A stretch of 64,000 nucleotides of DNA from Candidatus Aminicenantota bacterium (GCA_014727835.1 WJMT01000039.1:1-64000); one strand, 5' to 3'; counted from the first letter of the stretch, positions 43,610-53,120 are shown. Notes: generated by a model from the letters alone, not told the origin. Numbers and translations are program-made.

Positions 43610-44845
43610 TTACTTTGATTTGTACTGGAAGTATCCTTCTCTGTGAAGAACTCTGTAGTTTTGATCCTTGATTTTGACTTCTATGTTTTTGAACTGATTA
43701 TCGGCAATGAAGTGAGTGGGGGTATAATACAGAAGGTAGCATTGATCTGCAATGTCTGAGGCATTCTTAAGTGCGGCATCCGGATTTTGAGAGCTGTTTA
43801 CAATACCGCCTGTGGACTGAGACAGCTCTGTGAAAATTTGATACAGGTCTTCAGACTGCTCTCTCATATAGACCCCGGGTATGTTCTGCGGTGTCTTGTT
43901 GAAAAACAGGAGGTTCAGCATCACAGAAGAGTCAGCAAAGACCTGTTTCATCCGATCGATATTGATATCTACATCCCGGTAATACACCTGGAAAAGGTCC
44001 TGAAGCTGGCCCAGCAGTGCGGGATTGTCTTGATTGTTGCTGACCAGCCGGTTCATGGTGGTGGAATCCAGCTCGGGACGGAATTCCCTCTGGTAAAAAA
44101 GAAATACGATTTTTTGTCCGGGAAGAGATTTCAAATGCGAGGCAAAGGCCATAAAGCTTTTCTCATCCACAATCCTCATGGTCTCCAATTTTTCAAGGGT
44201 TTCCCTATAGTTGGGAATCAATTGCTCTAAGGGAGAAACATTGCTGTCTGTGGTGGTGTCAATACTGGTCTGGTACATGGTCTGCTGTCCTCCGGTAGAC
44301 GCAGATATAGAACTGACGATCCGTCTAAGGTCAACCAGTGCTGAGTTGTATTCAGAAGAACCCATCTGCGTGTCTTTGCGGACCACTTGGATGATGTCCT
44401 TAACCAGGTCTTCCTTTGATTTGATTTCCATGGCTTTGGGGGAAAGTGAATATTGTTTGACAGGAGTGAGGAGTATCACACTATCTCCGGAACGAAAAAT
44501 GTTGTTGAAAAAATAAGCCATCCCCTCATTGATTCTGGGATTGTATTCAGTCATTTGGAAAAGGAAGCAGAACTGCCGGTTGAGAGTGGGCTGGACTTGT
44601 TTTTTGATATCCCGTCTGATGACCTTAGTTTTTTCGGTCAGATACAGTGCAGATATATTTTGTTTAACACCGTTTTCATAAAGCTCAAAATTATCCAAGG
44701 AAAGGTCATCCACAAATCGGCTTCCGTCAAACACTCTGACCGGGATTTCGATTTTGACTGAAGCGGGTTGTTTTGTTTCCTGATTAAACAAAATCCCTGC
44801 TGCAAAAAAAACAATCACCAAACATCCAAAAACTCTTTTTAACAT
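43610..44845 (-). CDS. Secreted VWA protein (acidobacterial VWFA-related type)
   Basis: 411 residues from the ATG at 44845, with AAAGGGAG upstream. A longer frame starting at 44875 would lie inside the promoter, which settles the start. Signal peptide about 1-22. The mature protein begins with the family's IEIPVRVFDGSRFVDDL and DNFELYENGVKQNI lead-in, then a von Willebrand A-like domain (about 80-330) where the MIDAS looks incomplete (CFLFQMTEYNPRINE), and ends in strands (IEVKIKDQNYRVLHREGYF). Such proteins are numerous in Acidobacteriota; their function is not known. Confidence 0.85.
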   Translation of the reverse strand: MLKRVFGCLVIVFFAAGILFNQETKQPASVKIEIPVRVFDGSRFVDDLSLDNFELYENGVKQNISALYLTEKTKVIRRDIKKQVQPTLNRQFCFLFQMTEYNPRINEGMAYFFNNIFRSGDSVILLTPVKQYSLSPKAMEIKSKEDLVKDIIQVVRKDTQMGSSEYNSALVDLRRIVSSISASTGGQQTMYQTSIDTTTDSNVSPLEQLIPNYRETLEKLETMRIVDEKSFMAFASHLKSLPGQKIVFLFYQREFRPELDSTTMNRLVSNNQDNPALLGQLQDLFQVYYRDVDINIDRMKQVFADSSVMLNLLFFNKTPQNIPGVYMREQSEDLYQIFTELSQSTGGIVNSSQNPDAALKNASDIADQCYLLYYTPTHFIADNQFKNIEVKIKDQNYRVLHREGYFQYKSK

Positions 44846-44863
44846 AGAAAGTCTCCCTTTTGA

Positions 44864-44891
44864 ATTATATGACAAAGTGAAATCCTGTCAA
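44864..44891 (-). promoter_or_regulatory. Consensus sigma-70-like promoter of the VWA gene
   Basis: On the minus strand a perfect TTGACA (44891-44886), a 16-base spacer and a perfect TATAAT (44869-44864) lie about 20 bases before the ATG at 44845. The resulting leader is very short. Confidence 0.75.
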
Positions 44892-45078
44892 TTCTTTTTT
44901 TTGGGAAAAATACACTGCGTCCATTTTAAAATATGTTATTGCAATCTTCGTGCCAATAGATCCTTAGGCGGTCTGAAAGGGATGTGTGATCGAGCTTTGC
45001 CCTTTTTATGTGACATGTGTTCTTTTTCCGGGACAGAATAGAAAATGTGACAGACTGAGTCTTACAGCAATGAAGCAG

Positions 45079-47316
45079 TTAAAAGAAATAGATGAACTTG
45101 GTGTAAATGGCCTGGTCATCTGAGCTCTGTTCCCCAAAATCAGCAAGCCCTTTCTGAAACACGAGATGAAGCGTTGCCTTAGGCGGTAAGATTTCCCACT
45201 GGTAGTTCAGATAAAGGTTGAATTTATTGACGGCAGAGTTGTGCTGGAAAAAGATCCGGAGGGTCCTGTTCTTGTCGATGTCATAGGTGCCTTCCAAAAT
45301 ATAGATCCGGGTACTGGTGTAACTCGGTGAGATGTCATACTTGTATTTGATCCAGCTGGCCCGGACTCCCATATAGAACTTTTGAGAAATCACAAAGTCT
45401 TTGAAGGCTTCATAATACTCATATTTTTGCGCGAATAATTTGCCCATTCCCAGGGCAAGTGAGAAAGTGTTTCCTTTTCCTTTATAAAAACCGGAAGTGA
45501 CTTTGGTGAGATAACTGTTGTATTCTTGGCTGCCCACATATATTTTGTAGGATTTTCCAATCACAGGATTGAGAAGATTGAACACATAGTCCGGGTCAAA
45601 AAGAGAAAGAGGCCCCACTGTTGACAGATATGAATTCCAGTTTTCATTGGATATCCGCCCTCCGGGAGTCACCACTCCCTTTGGAAAAAGAGCGTTCAAT
45701 TTGTAGTCTCTAGTGTGGAAAACGGACAGTTTCCAGAAGTCACGGAAATGAAAGGCAAGAGTTTGGTCAATCTGCCAGCTGCGAAGAATCCCTTCTGTAC
45801 TCCAGTAAACATCATAGTAGGAATCATATTCAATGGTGTTGATTCCCATGACCTTACAGGGAAATGATTTGCCCAGCCAAGCCTGGATTTCCTGACGGTC
45901 GTCATCCAATATGTATCCCACCTGGTTGGCATTCTCCCAATAATGCTTTTCGATCCGTCTCAAACCCAGATGGAAATAAAAAGAAGAAAGGTCCCAATGA
46001 AGTTTGACCATAGAAGCTGTGTTGTCCTCTGAAAATGATCCGTAACTGAGGGAAAACTGACCAGCTATGGTGATGGTTTCAAAGGGATTCCACTCCATAT
46101 TTGCTGCAGCAGCTCCCGTGTTCTGATTATCCCAAAGTCTGTTGGATGCTGTGAGAGAGACATTGAAAGATCTCATCAGCTCAGCATTCAATTTGACAAA
46201 GGAATAGTTGGCGGTTGGGACTTGTTCCTTTTTTTGAGTTTGAGTGCTGATTCCATAGACTTCCATTCCCCCTGCTTTGATATTGAATTTCATTCCTCCG
46301 TAAATATCACTGATGCGTCGGGGATAATAGAGTCTGAAATCCGGGTCAAATGCTTTGGTGTCTTTAAAAAAGAATGGCCTTTTATCTGTCAAATAAAGTT
46401 CAAACATGGTGAGGTTGAGTTTTTCATCCACCGGCTCTGTAGTGGCAAAATCAGGATTCAGGGTGACAGAACTGGAGAAGTTCTTATGAGGAGAATAGGC
46501 GGCATCGATTCCCGCGCTTTTTAATCCGGCCTTTTCTCCGGACACATAGCCAGGGAGGATATGGGTGCTGAAATGAAGGGATTTCCATCGAGCCAGAAGC
46601 TCAATGTTTTTGATGAGTTGAGGTTCATCTAGATTGAAAATGGGATCCAGTGGCCCAGACCAAAGCAGGGAATCTAATCTTGGGACTACTCGGGAAAAGC
46701 TCAATCCCAAAGTGTGGTCCACATCAGCTTCATATTTCAAGGGAATCAAATCAATTGAAATCTCAGCACTCCATCCTTTATCCAATAAAGCGGTGCTGGC
46801 TTCCCACAACCCGTCCCAATTGGGATCGATCACAGATCCGTCTTTGGAAACTTTGGCATCCAAATGAGCTCCCCTGAGGTTGGTGCCAAAAAAATAGTAA
46901 TAATTGTCATCATGGATTGATTCAATAAGGATGTAAACCGAATCGTCGGTTCTGATGTCTGCATCTTTTATGGTCATCTCACCTCTGATAAAGCTGGGAT
47001 TAGAGTCAAAACAGGAAAATCCGATATAGATATGAGAGGCGTCATAAAGGATTTTTACGGATGTCCTCACTTGAGAGGGATCAGACCTTCCGGGGTCCAC
47101 ATAAAGAAGACGGTTGGCTTCAGGTGCGCTTCTCCATACCGGTTCTTCCAGTTTTCCATCAAGGACCAAGGGTTCCAGAATTTTATAAACAGGACTGTCT
47201 TTTTGCTCTTCTGAATCAAGCACTTGGCCTTTCAGGGTCAAAGAAAAAATAAAAATAAGGAGCAGAGAGACTGCAAAGTGTTTTTTTAAAAAGTTTGATT
47301 TGATATTTTGGAGCAT
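45079..47316 (-). CDS. DUF5916 outer-membrane protein with CBM9-like domain
   Basis: 745 residues, signal peptide about 1-30. Residues 40-230 form a CBM9-like beta-sandwich (LDGKLEEPVWRSAPEA, DASHIYIGFSCFDSNP, DDSVYILIESIHDD). The remaining 500 residues alternate aromatic and polar strands and end in KFIYFF, as for a large outer-membrane barrel. This is the DUF5916 architecture, often near peptidases in Bacteroidota and Acidobacteriota. Roles in polymer binding or uptake have been proposed but are not established. The start lacks a strong ribosome-binding site. Confidence 0.88.
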   Translation of the reverse strand: MLQNIKSNFLKKHFAVSLLLIFIFSLTLKGQVLDSEEQKDSPVYKILEPLVLDGKLEEPVWRSAPEANRLLYVDPGRSDPSQVRTSVKILYDASHIYIGFSCFDSNPSFIRGEMTIKDADIRTDDSVYILIESIHDDNYYYFFGTNLRGAHLDAKVSKDGSVIDPNWDGLWEASTALLDKGWSAEISIDLIPLKYEADVDHTLGLSFSRVVPRLDSLLWSGPLDPIFNLDEPQLIKNIELLARWKSLHFSTHILPGYVSGEKAGLKSAGIDAAYSPHKNFSSSVTLNPDFATTEPVDEKLNLTMFELYLTDKRPFFFKDTKAFDPDFRLYYPRRISDIYGGMKFNIKAGGMEVYGISTQTQKKEQVPTANYSFVKLNAELMRSFNVSLTASNRLWDNQNTGAAAANMEWNPFETITIAGQFSLSYGSFSEDNTASMVKLHWDLSSFYFHLGLRRIEKHYWENANQVGYILDDDRQEIQAWLGKSFPCKVMGINTIEYDSYYDVYWSTEGILRSWQIDQTLAFHFRDFWKLSVFHTRDYKLNALFPKGVVTPGGRISNENWNSYLSTVGPLSLFDPDYVFNLLNPVIGKSYKIYVGSQEYNSYLTKVTSGFYKGKGNTFSLALGMGKLFAQKYEYYEAFKDFVISQKFYMGVRASWIKYKYDISPSYTSTRIYILEGTYDIDKNRTLRIFFQHNSAVNKFNLYLNYQWEILPPKATLHLVFQKGLADFGEQSSDDQAIYTKFIYFF

Positions 47317-47363
47317 GAAAGAAACATTTTTATTTGTTTTGGAGGCGATGTCAAGGAGATTGT

Positions 47364-47810
47364 TTAGAGAATGATTTCCTGCACATTCTGAAATTGACTG
47401 ACCAGAGAATATTTGTCAACCGTGACCTGAACGAGAGCTGAATCCGGGGATCGGATAAAGTCTTTTAAAGAGGGATGCTCATCTGTAAACATGTTTACAA
47501 ACTTTTTGTTTTGGGATTTGGGAATTTCTTTGGCTTTTCCATAGACAGATACTGCTGCAGCTGTTTGAAAATCTTCTGCCCTATTTGATCGGTTGTCCAT
47601 AAGAAGAGAAACTCTCGGGTTTTCCTTTAAATGCTTGAATTTATGAGTGGAGCGATTGGTTACAAAAAAGATCCTTTTCAGATCAGGCGATGAGACAAAG
47701 GCAATAAGGCTGAGATGAGGGGCGTCTTTTGACTGAGTGGCCAGAACAGCCAGAGGTTGACCTGCGAATAGCTTACTTATTTCTTTTTTGGTTTTATCTT
47801 TTTTTTGCAA
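47364..47810 (-). CDS. Pyridoxamine 5'-phosphate oxidase-like flavoprotein
   Basis: 148 residues beginning at TTG 47810, with GGGAG six bases upstream. The split-barrel FMN-binding fold shows in QPLAVLATQSKDAPHLSLIAF, KRIFFVTNRSTHKFKHLKENP and RVSLLMDN. The family includes FMN- or F420-binding reductases and haem-handling proteins; the reaction here is unknown. Cytoplasmic. It is divergent from a small membrane-protein gene about 100 bases away. Confidence 0.85.
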   Translation of the reverse strand: MQKKDKTKKEISKLFAGQPLAVLATQSKDAPHLSLIAFVSSPDLKRIFFVTNRSTHKFKHLKENPRVSLLMDNRSNRAEDFQTAAAVSVYGKAKEIPKSQNKKFVNMFTDEHPSLKDFIRSPDSALVQVTVDKYSLVSQFQNVQEIIL

Positions 47811-47912
47811 ACGGTTCTCCCTTTGTTTTTGAAAAATCTCTTACCATATTCAATGCCATTTATTATAATAAATCAGGTTCGCTGTAAAAATCCAAAAAAA
47901 AGGAGATTGATT

Positions 47913-48086
47913 ATGACGGACAGCAATCAAGACAAATGCAGGAATATGGGAGGAGCCAGTCTTGTGGGCCCGATTTGGTTTATCGGATGGTTGTTCACAA
48001 TTGGATTTGCCAATCTGACTTTTTGGAAAGCTGTTTTGGCCTTGATCATCTGGCCGTTTTATTTGGGAAACACAGTCGGGATGTAG
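47913..48086 (+). CDS. Small membrane protein, unknown
   Basis: 57 residues from the ATG at 47913, which follows AAAGGAGATTGATT. It has two hydrophobic segments (about 17-30 and 35-52) separated by a short turn. An in-frame extension to 47805 exists but lacks a ribosome-binding site. No family recognised. Isolated single gene. Confidence 0.5.
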   Translation: MTDSNQDKCRNMGGASLVGPIWFIGWLFTIGFANLTFWKAVLALIIWPFYLGNTVGM

Positions 48087-48165
48087 TGCTGCCTTCCTGT
48101 TTTATTCTGTCTTAAAGAGAGATAGAATGTGTTTCAACCGGACATCCCTTAAAAACAATATGAAT

Positions 48166-48387
48166 TCAAATCAAAGCAAGGACAACAATCAGTCCAATGA
48201 CAGCGAAAATGATTCCTACAATGAGAAGAATATCCTGCCCTGTTAAATCTCCTGCCCCTGCATCAGAAGCTGTGACCACATCATCCATGTCCTCCAGTTC
48301 TTGAACCGTTGCGGTTGTTGCGGTGGCAACCTGTACGGAAAACAACACAAGAAGAATCGCAATCAATACTTTGGAATGTTTTTTCAT
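48166..48387 (-). CDS. Small exported membrane-anchored protein paired with C39 peptidase
   Basis: 73 residues: a signal peptide (about 1-23), an acidic linker (about 24-48: VQELEDMDD, then SDAGAGDLTG) and a C-terminal membrane helix (about 50-73). It lies 6 bases downstream of the C39-TPR peptidase gene and has a GGAG site, so the two are co-expressed. The layout resembles the PA2778/PA2779 pair of Pseudomonas (cysteine peptidase plus a small protein with a C-terminal helix). Being the peptidase's substrate or anchor is an inference; the GAG in the linker resembles the small-residue cut sites of C39 enzymes. Confidence 0.65.
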   Translation of the reverse strand: MKKHSKVLIAILLVLFSVQVATATTATVQELEDMDDVVTASDAGAGDLTGQDILLIVGIIFAVIGLIVVLALI

Positions 48388-48393
48388 TTCTTT

Positions 48394-49383
48394 TTATCTC
48401 CTCTTTTTTTTATGGGATTTGATATAATTATCTCTGACCACGATATAGTGGTTTCTGATGAATTCTTCTTCAGGCGCGATTTTCAATGCTTGACTCAATA
48501 TATTCAGGGACTCCTCAAGTTTCCCCATTTTATAATATGTCAGACCTAAAACGTCAAGGGAAAATGCATTATTTTTATCCAACAAAAGAGCTTTTTTGGC
48601 AAGTTGAAGTGCTTTTTTTGGATTGTCCATCCGGATATAAGTCATGGCTGTGCTGTAAACCGGGTAAGGTTCTTTGGGGTTTTCTTGGTGAGCTGCTTCC
48701 CAGAAAGGCAGGGACTTTTCATATTCAGTTTTTCTGTAATGTGAGGTGGCCAGGTTTATATAAGTGAGATATTTTGATTCAAGCTCTAAGGAGGGGAATT
48801 CAATATCATTCGGAATCACCGCCAGTGTCCATTTATTTTTGTTGACATCCTCATCCCAGGACCACAGGTCATTGAATGTTTCATACTCTGCCGCAAATTT
48901 TTCTCCGAGTAAGGGATCATGAAAAATGATTTGGCTGCTGTTTTCATCAAAGCCAATCACAACCCTGTAATGTCCTTTGTTGATTTGTTTGACCGGTTTG
49001 TGGAGGACAATCAAGGGGATATCCATTTTAATGATCTTTTTCAGCAATGAAACATCACCGTTGAAGGAATAACTCATCATATCAACAGATCTTGGATAGA
49101 AAACCATTTCAGAGTTATAAGCCATTTTATTCTTGAAATCGTGCATCCCTGCTGCAATCTGTGTTTGGCTCTGTTTTTGATCTTTCCAGTAACTCAAGAC
49201 CATTGCCATGGCTGCAGGGCCGCAAAAATTTTTCTTTTTCCATTTCTGAAAAGGAACTGTTTCTAAGAGATATCCTTTCTCAGGCTCAGCCTTTTTATAT
49301 CTTGAGATTTGTTTTCCTGATAAGTTTATAAAAAGACCCGGGATGAGAATTAATGAGATCAAGATCTTTTTGTGCGGTTTCAT
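48394..49383 (-). CDS. C39-like cysteine peptidase with TPR repeats
   Basis: 329 residues, signal peptide about 1-24. The papain-like C39 domain (about 40-180) has the nucleophile in KNFCGPAAMAMVLSYW, His in NKGHYRVVIGFD and Asp in IIFHDPLLG. Three to four TPR units follow (about 200-325: YLTYINLATSHYRKTEYEKS, VYSTAMTYIRMDNPKKAL, VLGLTYYKMGKLEESL). It would act in the periplasm, with the TPRs binding a partner. The next gene is a small membrane protein, making a two-gene unit like the PA2778/PA2779 pair. A PAP2 phosphatase gene is divergent upstream. Confidence 0.85.
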   Translation of the reverse strand: MKPHKKILISLILIPGLFINLSGKQISRYKKAEPEKGYLLETVPFQKWKKKNFCGPAAMAMVLSYWKDQKQSQTQIAAGMHDFKNKMAYNSEMVFYPRSVDMMSYSFNGDVSLLKKIIKMDIPLIVLHKPVKQINKGHYRVVIGFDENSSQIIFHDPLLGEKFAAEYETFNDLWSWDEDVNKNKWTLAVIPNDIEFPSLELESKYLTYINLATSHYRKTEYEKSLPFWEAAHQENPKEPYPVYSTAMTYIRMDNPKKALQLAKKALLLDKNNAFSLDVLGLTYYKMGKLEESLNILSQALKIAPEEEFIRNHYIVVRDNYIKSHKKKRR

Positions 49384-49448
49384 AATTTTGTTTATTTTTT
49401 ACCTGAAATGTGAGAAGCTGTCAAGGATTGGAATACTGAAGAAAAGAA

Positions 49449-50249
49449 ATGTTCTCATTTAGAAATCAGAATGACGGATTTATAAACGCCTCCTGCATTT
49501 GGATTTGGCTTCCTCTGGTTTTGATGTTTGGGCTGGCCGGAGTGATTCTGCTGACCCGTTCAAATAAAGAAATATTTCTTCTTGTCAACCAGGTTTCCCA
49601 AATAACCGGAGATCGATTATGGGCTGTGCTGACCTTTTTTTCAGATGGCCTGGTGTCTTTTGTCATCCTGCTTCCCTTTATTCATCAAAAACCCCACCTG
49701 GTTTGGTCTGTGTTGGTGGCTGCTGTTCTGTTTACTCTATTTGGACAGGGAATCAAACACATTACCCAGGTTCTTCGTCCTCCTCAAATCTTTTCTCCGG
49801 ACAGCTTTCATCTGATCGGTCCTGACTGGGGCCACAATTCTTTTCCTTCAGGGCATGCATCCATGGTGTTTAATCTGGCCGGAGTTTTTTCCTTAACCGT
49901 GAAAAAAAATTGGATTCGGTTTTTACTCATTGGTTTGGCATCTGTGATTGCTGTTTCCCGCATTGTGGTGGGTGTTCATTGGCCTGTTGATATTTTGGTT
50001 GGTGCTGCTATTGGATGGATCACTGTTTGGATTGGGCTAAAGGTGTCAGCAAAAACAACATGGGGATGGAACAGATCGGGCCGGAAAATTTTAGGCGCAG
50101 TTCTGTTGGTCGGGTGTGTCCTTCTCTTTTTTGTGGATTACACCGGGCATGAAAATATCATGGGTTTTCAGCGCCTGATCGCTGTTGTTTTTCTGCTGGC
50201 CGGAGGGCATGAGTATCTGAAAACTTTTGGCTGGAAAGGGGTGTTGTGA
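49449..50249 (+). CDS. PAP2-family membrane phosphatase
   Basis: 266 residues with about six helices. The three PAP2 motifs are complete: KHITQVLRPPQ (KxxxxxxRP), NSFPSGHAS (PSGH) and SRIVVGVHWPVD (SRxxxxxHxxxD). The usual roles are dephosphorylation of undecaprenyl pyrophosphate or phosphatidic acid at the outer face of the inner membrane. The C-terminus adds two more helices. The start region lacks a strong ribosome-binding site. It is divergent from the C39 peptidase unit. Confidence 0.92.
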   Translation: MFSFRNQNDGFINASCIWIWLPLVLMFGLAGVILLTRSNKEIFLLVNQVSQITGDRLWAVLTFFSDGLVSFVILLPFIHQKPHLVWSVLVAAVLFTLFGQGIKHITQVLRPPQIFSPDSFHLIGPDWGHNSFPSGHASMVFNLAGVFSLTVKKNWIRFLLIGLASVIAVSRIVVGVHWPVDILVGAAIGWITVWIGLKVSAKTTWGWNRSGRKILGAVLLVGCVLLFFVDYTGHENIMGFQRLIAVVFLLAGGHEYLKTFGWKGVL

Positions 50250-50253
50250 ATAT

Positions 50254-50269
50254 CAAGGATCCGGCCTTG
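50254..50269. terminator. Weak hairpin between convergent genes
   Basis: CAAGG-ATCCGG-CCTTG followed by TTTATG, between the PAP2 and DUF1846 genes. The stem is only 5 bp, so this is tentative. Confidence 0.3.
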
Positions 50270-50270
50270 T

Positions 50271-51788
50271 TTATGTAATGAATAGGTCTTTACTGGCAAA
50301 ATGAGGTTCGCTGGTCACATTGATTCCGAGTCTTTTCAAACCAGCTTCATCACCCGGTGTGGGGATGTGGGTGATATGCATCTCAGTGTCATGGAGTTGA
50401 CCGAGCTGTTCCACAGCATGGGCTGCTGCGGGATTGACAGTGGAACTCACACTCAGTGCGATCAATGTTTCGCCCAAGTCCAGACTGGGATTTCTTCTGT
50501 TTAAAATTTTCTCTTTCAGGTCACTGATGGAATCCATGATATTGCTGTTCAGCAGATGCATTTGATCAGGGATCCCCGCCAGTTTTTTGACTGCATTCAA
50601 GATCAAACTGGAGGAGGCATGCATCAGAGGAGAGTTTTGTCCCTTAATGATGGTTCCGTCATTCAGTTCAATAGCCGCTCCGCAGTAGATTCCATCACGT
50701 CCCTTGTTTTCATTTTTGGCGTCCTCAGCAGCTTCAAAGGCTGGTTTGACTACTTTCCTGTCCATAGGGCTCACATTCACTTCTTCCATCAAAAGCTTAA
50801 CCCGAGTCACTGCATCTTTTTTGGTGAATCCCATGGCATATTCACATTGATACCGAAAGCTTCTCCTGATGATTTCCTGAACAGCAGCATCTCTGACTGC
50901 ACTGTCATCTGTGATGGCAAATCCAGATCTGTTCACTCCCATATCTGTAGGCGACTGATACACAGAATCTTTTCCAGTGATGTGTTCTAAGATCCTTTTC
51001 AGTACAGGAAACGCTTCCACATCCCGGTTGTAATTGACGGCTTCTTCCCCATAAGCTTCCAGATGAAATGAGTCGATCATATTGAAATCGCTGATATCTG
51101 CTGTCGCAGCTTCATAAGCCAAATTAACAGGATGTTTGAGAGGTAAATTCCATATAGGAAATGTTTCAAATTTTGCATATGTGGATTGAAAGCCCTTTTT
51201 GTAATCGTGGTAGAGCTGAGACAGGCAGGTCGCCATTTTGCCGCTCCCTGGCCCGGGTGCAGCCACCACCACAATGGGCCTGTTGGTTTCAATGTAAGGA
51301 GCGGATCCAAATCCCTTATCGCTGGCAATGATGTCAATGTTGGTGGGATATCCTGGGATCTCATGATGGGTGTAGGTTTGAATCCCACGGCGCTTAAGCC
51401 GGTTTCTGAACTGCTGAACCACGGGTTGGTGATTGAATCTGGTGATCACCACGGCTAACACATTCAGCCCCCATTTGCGGAGGTCATCGATCAGTCTTAA
51501 TGTATCCACATCATAGGTGATTCCAAAGTCAGCTCTGATTTTTTTTTGTTCAATATCTCCGGAATAGACACACAAGACAATATCGGTTTTGTCCTTAAGG
51601 TTTTGGAGGAGTCGGATTTTGGCATTGGGATCAAATCCTGGAAGGACCCTAGCCGCATGATAATCAAACACCAGTTTGCCGCCAAATTCCAAATACAGCT
51701 TTCCTCCGGAATTCTCAGCTCTAGAGAGGATGTGTCTGCTCTGTTCCTGCAGATATTTCTCGCTGTCAAATCCTTTTTTTTGGGGCAT
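50271..51788 (-). CDS. DUF1846 family protein
   Basis: 505 residues, the usual size for DUF1846. It starts with KKGFDSEKYLQEQS and a LYLEFGGKLVFDYHAARVLPGF block, then CVYSGDIEQKKIRADFGITYD, VVVAAPGPGSGKMATCLSQ with a P-loop-like GSGK, and a helical C-terminal half. No signal peptide, so it is probably cytoplasmic. The family's role is uncertain; ATP or nucleotide binding is suggested by the GSGK. No clear ribosome-binding site was seen before the ATG. Confidence 0.9.
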   Translation of the reverse strand: MPQKKGFDSEKYLQEQSRHILSRAENSGGKLYLEFGGKLVFDYHAARVLPGFDPNAKIRLLQNLKDKTDIVLCVYSGDIEQKKIRADFGITYDVDTLRLIDDLRKWGLNVLAVVITRFNHQPVVQQFRNRLKRRGIQTYTHHEIPGYPTNIDIIASDKGFGSAPYIETNRPIVVVAAPGPGSGKMATCLSQLYHDYKKGFQSTYAKFETFPIWNLPLKHPVNLAYEAATADISDFNMIDSFHLEAYGEEAVNYNRDVEAFPVLKRILEHITGKDSVYQSPTDMGVNRSGFAITDDSAVRDAAVQEIIRRSFRYQCEYAMGFTKKDAVTRVKLLMEEVNVSPMDRKVVKPAFEAAEDAKNENKGRDGIYCGAAIELNDGTIIKGQNSPLMHASSSLILNAVKKLAGIPDQMHLLNSNIMDSISDLKEKILNRRNPSLDLGETLIALSVSSTVNPAAAHAVEQLGQLHDTEMHITHIPTPGDEAGLKRLGINVTSEPHFASKDLFIT

Positions 51789-51845
51789 AGTTGAGGATGA
51801 TTCTATTTGTTTTGTCTTGATTTTTCAAGAATATCTTTGAATGTT

Positions 51846-53120
51846 TTATCGGTTTCCGAACCTGGGATTTACAATGTTGTTATAAATGGAGCCGAATCTA
51901 TAGCTTAACCGGAGATTGAGGCTGAAGTCATAAGAGGTGGCCAAGCGTTTCAGCTCCAGAAGGATCTCTTCTTTGGATGCGCCTTCTTTGGGAAGAGAAA
52001 GCTGATCTCTGATCCGGGTGTATTCTCCGTCTATGCCAAAAGAAAAACCTTTGAAAACTCTCACTGAGATACCGGCTTCAAATTGAAGGTTGTTTTTACT
52101 GAAGTCATGAAGATAATTGGAGCCTTCCAAGCGCATCCCTGCTGATCCCCAGGGCTCTTTGATCTCTAAAGATACGTTTAAGCTTTGCTGGAACAGATTC
52201 TCTTTTGTTTTGTCGAAAATAGTGATCTCGTCATATTTGCGGTAAGAGAATTGCAGACGGTACTGGATGCGGAGTTCCCTTCGGGTGGATTGATCATAAG
52301 GAAATATATTGTATTCCACGGCAGGGCCAATGGTGGCAAAAAGATTGGCATTATCATAAGTGGATGAATAAAGGTGAACATAACCCCCGGCGGACCAATG
52401 GTCATTGATGCTCAAAACCAGCTGTGAGAAAACCATTTTCCGGTCTCTCTGACTGATCACCTTTTCGGTCTCGCTGATTTCATATTTTCTTCTTCTGTAA
52501 TTTGTATTGGCCCAAAAGCGGAATTTGGAAGCTTCTGTGGTCCGGTTTGCTGAAAGGGAGAACGAATACCTGTATTGTTGGGATAGGTCTTCTAGGTCCA
52601 TATTGCCGCTGAGACTGAAATAGAAGACCCAGTGGTCCCATTTGTCTGAGGTCACAGGAGGTGTCTTTTCAGCTTCAATTTTTTCATAAGAAACCGTGAT
52701 AAATTCAGAGAGAGGAGTGTCAGAAACGTAAGGGATGAGACCCTGTTTCAACATATTGACAAAACCTTCTCTCACTTGAGCTTCTGTGTCAGTGGAGCGG
52801 GAAAAATAGGTCAGGGTGGAGTCACGGCCCTGGTAATCCTTAAGCCCGATAAAGCTCAGAGTGTATTCATTGCCTCCGCTTCCAGTAGTCTGTCGGGTGA
52901 TGAGAACATGGACATCTGCGTTCTGTCGGTCCCGCATGTAGTTGACAAAGGTGATTTCAGTTTTGATGTAGTCCATGTCACAGATGCGCCTGCTGCAGTC
53001 AATGAACACATTGGGTGCTGTGCTCCTAAAATCTTCTTGTTGTGCTTTAAGGGGCAGATGAAATAGCGTTATCAAACACAAGAGCCCCAGAATCAATCCG
53101 AGATTTCTGTTTGTTTTCAT
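51846..53120 (-). CDS. Outer-membrane beta-barrel protein, unknown
   Basis: 424 residues, signal peptide about 1-26. The first 150 residues are a soluble domain with NVFIDCSRRICDMDYIKTEI and ADVHVLITRQTTGSGGNEYT, then a barrel of long antiparallel strands (FRFWANTNYRRRKYEI, YDNANLFATIGPAVEYN, LRIQYRLQFSYRKYD). The last strands read SLNLRLSYRFG. The pattern recurs in unnamed proteins of Bacteroidota-like and Acidobacteriota-like genomes; function unknown. A second secreted protein gene lies 50 bases upstream. Confidence 0.7.
   Translation of the reverse strand: MKTNRNLGLILGLLCLITLFHLPLKAQQEDFRSTAPNVFIDCSRRICDMDYIKTEITFVNYMRDRQNADVHVLITRQTTGSGGNEYTLSFIGLKDYQGRDSTLTYFSRSTDTEAQVREGFVNMLKQGLIPYVSDTPLSEFITVSYEKIEAEKTPPVTSDKWDHWVFYFSLSGNMDLEDLSQQYRYSFSLSANRTTEASKFRFWANTNYRRRKYEISETEKVISQRDRKMVFSQLVLSINDHWSAGGYVHLYSSTYDNANLFATIGPAVEYNIFPYDQSTRRELRIQYRLQFSYRKYDEITIFDKTKENLFQQSLNVSLEIKEPWGSAGMRLEGSNYLHDFSKNNLQFEAGISVRVFKGFSFGIDGEYTRIRDQLSLPKEGASKEEILLELKRLATSYDFSLNLRLSYRFGSIYNNIVNPRFGNR

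Noticed and set aside
47480..47500. Perfect palindrome TGTAAACATGTTTACA, like the arm at 1168-1185
   Set aside because: It lies inside the PPOX-like coding sequence (encoding VNMFT) and its resemblance to the other site is limited to 8 bases, so chance is likely.
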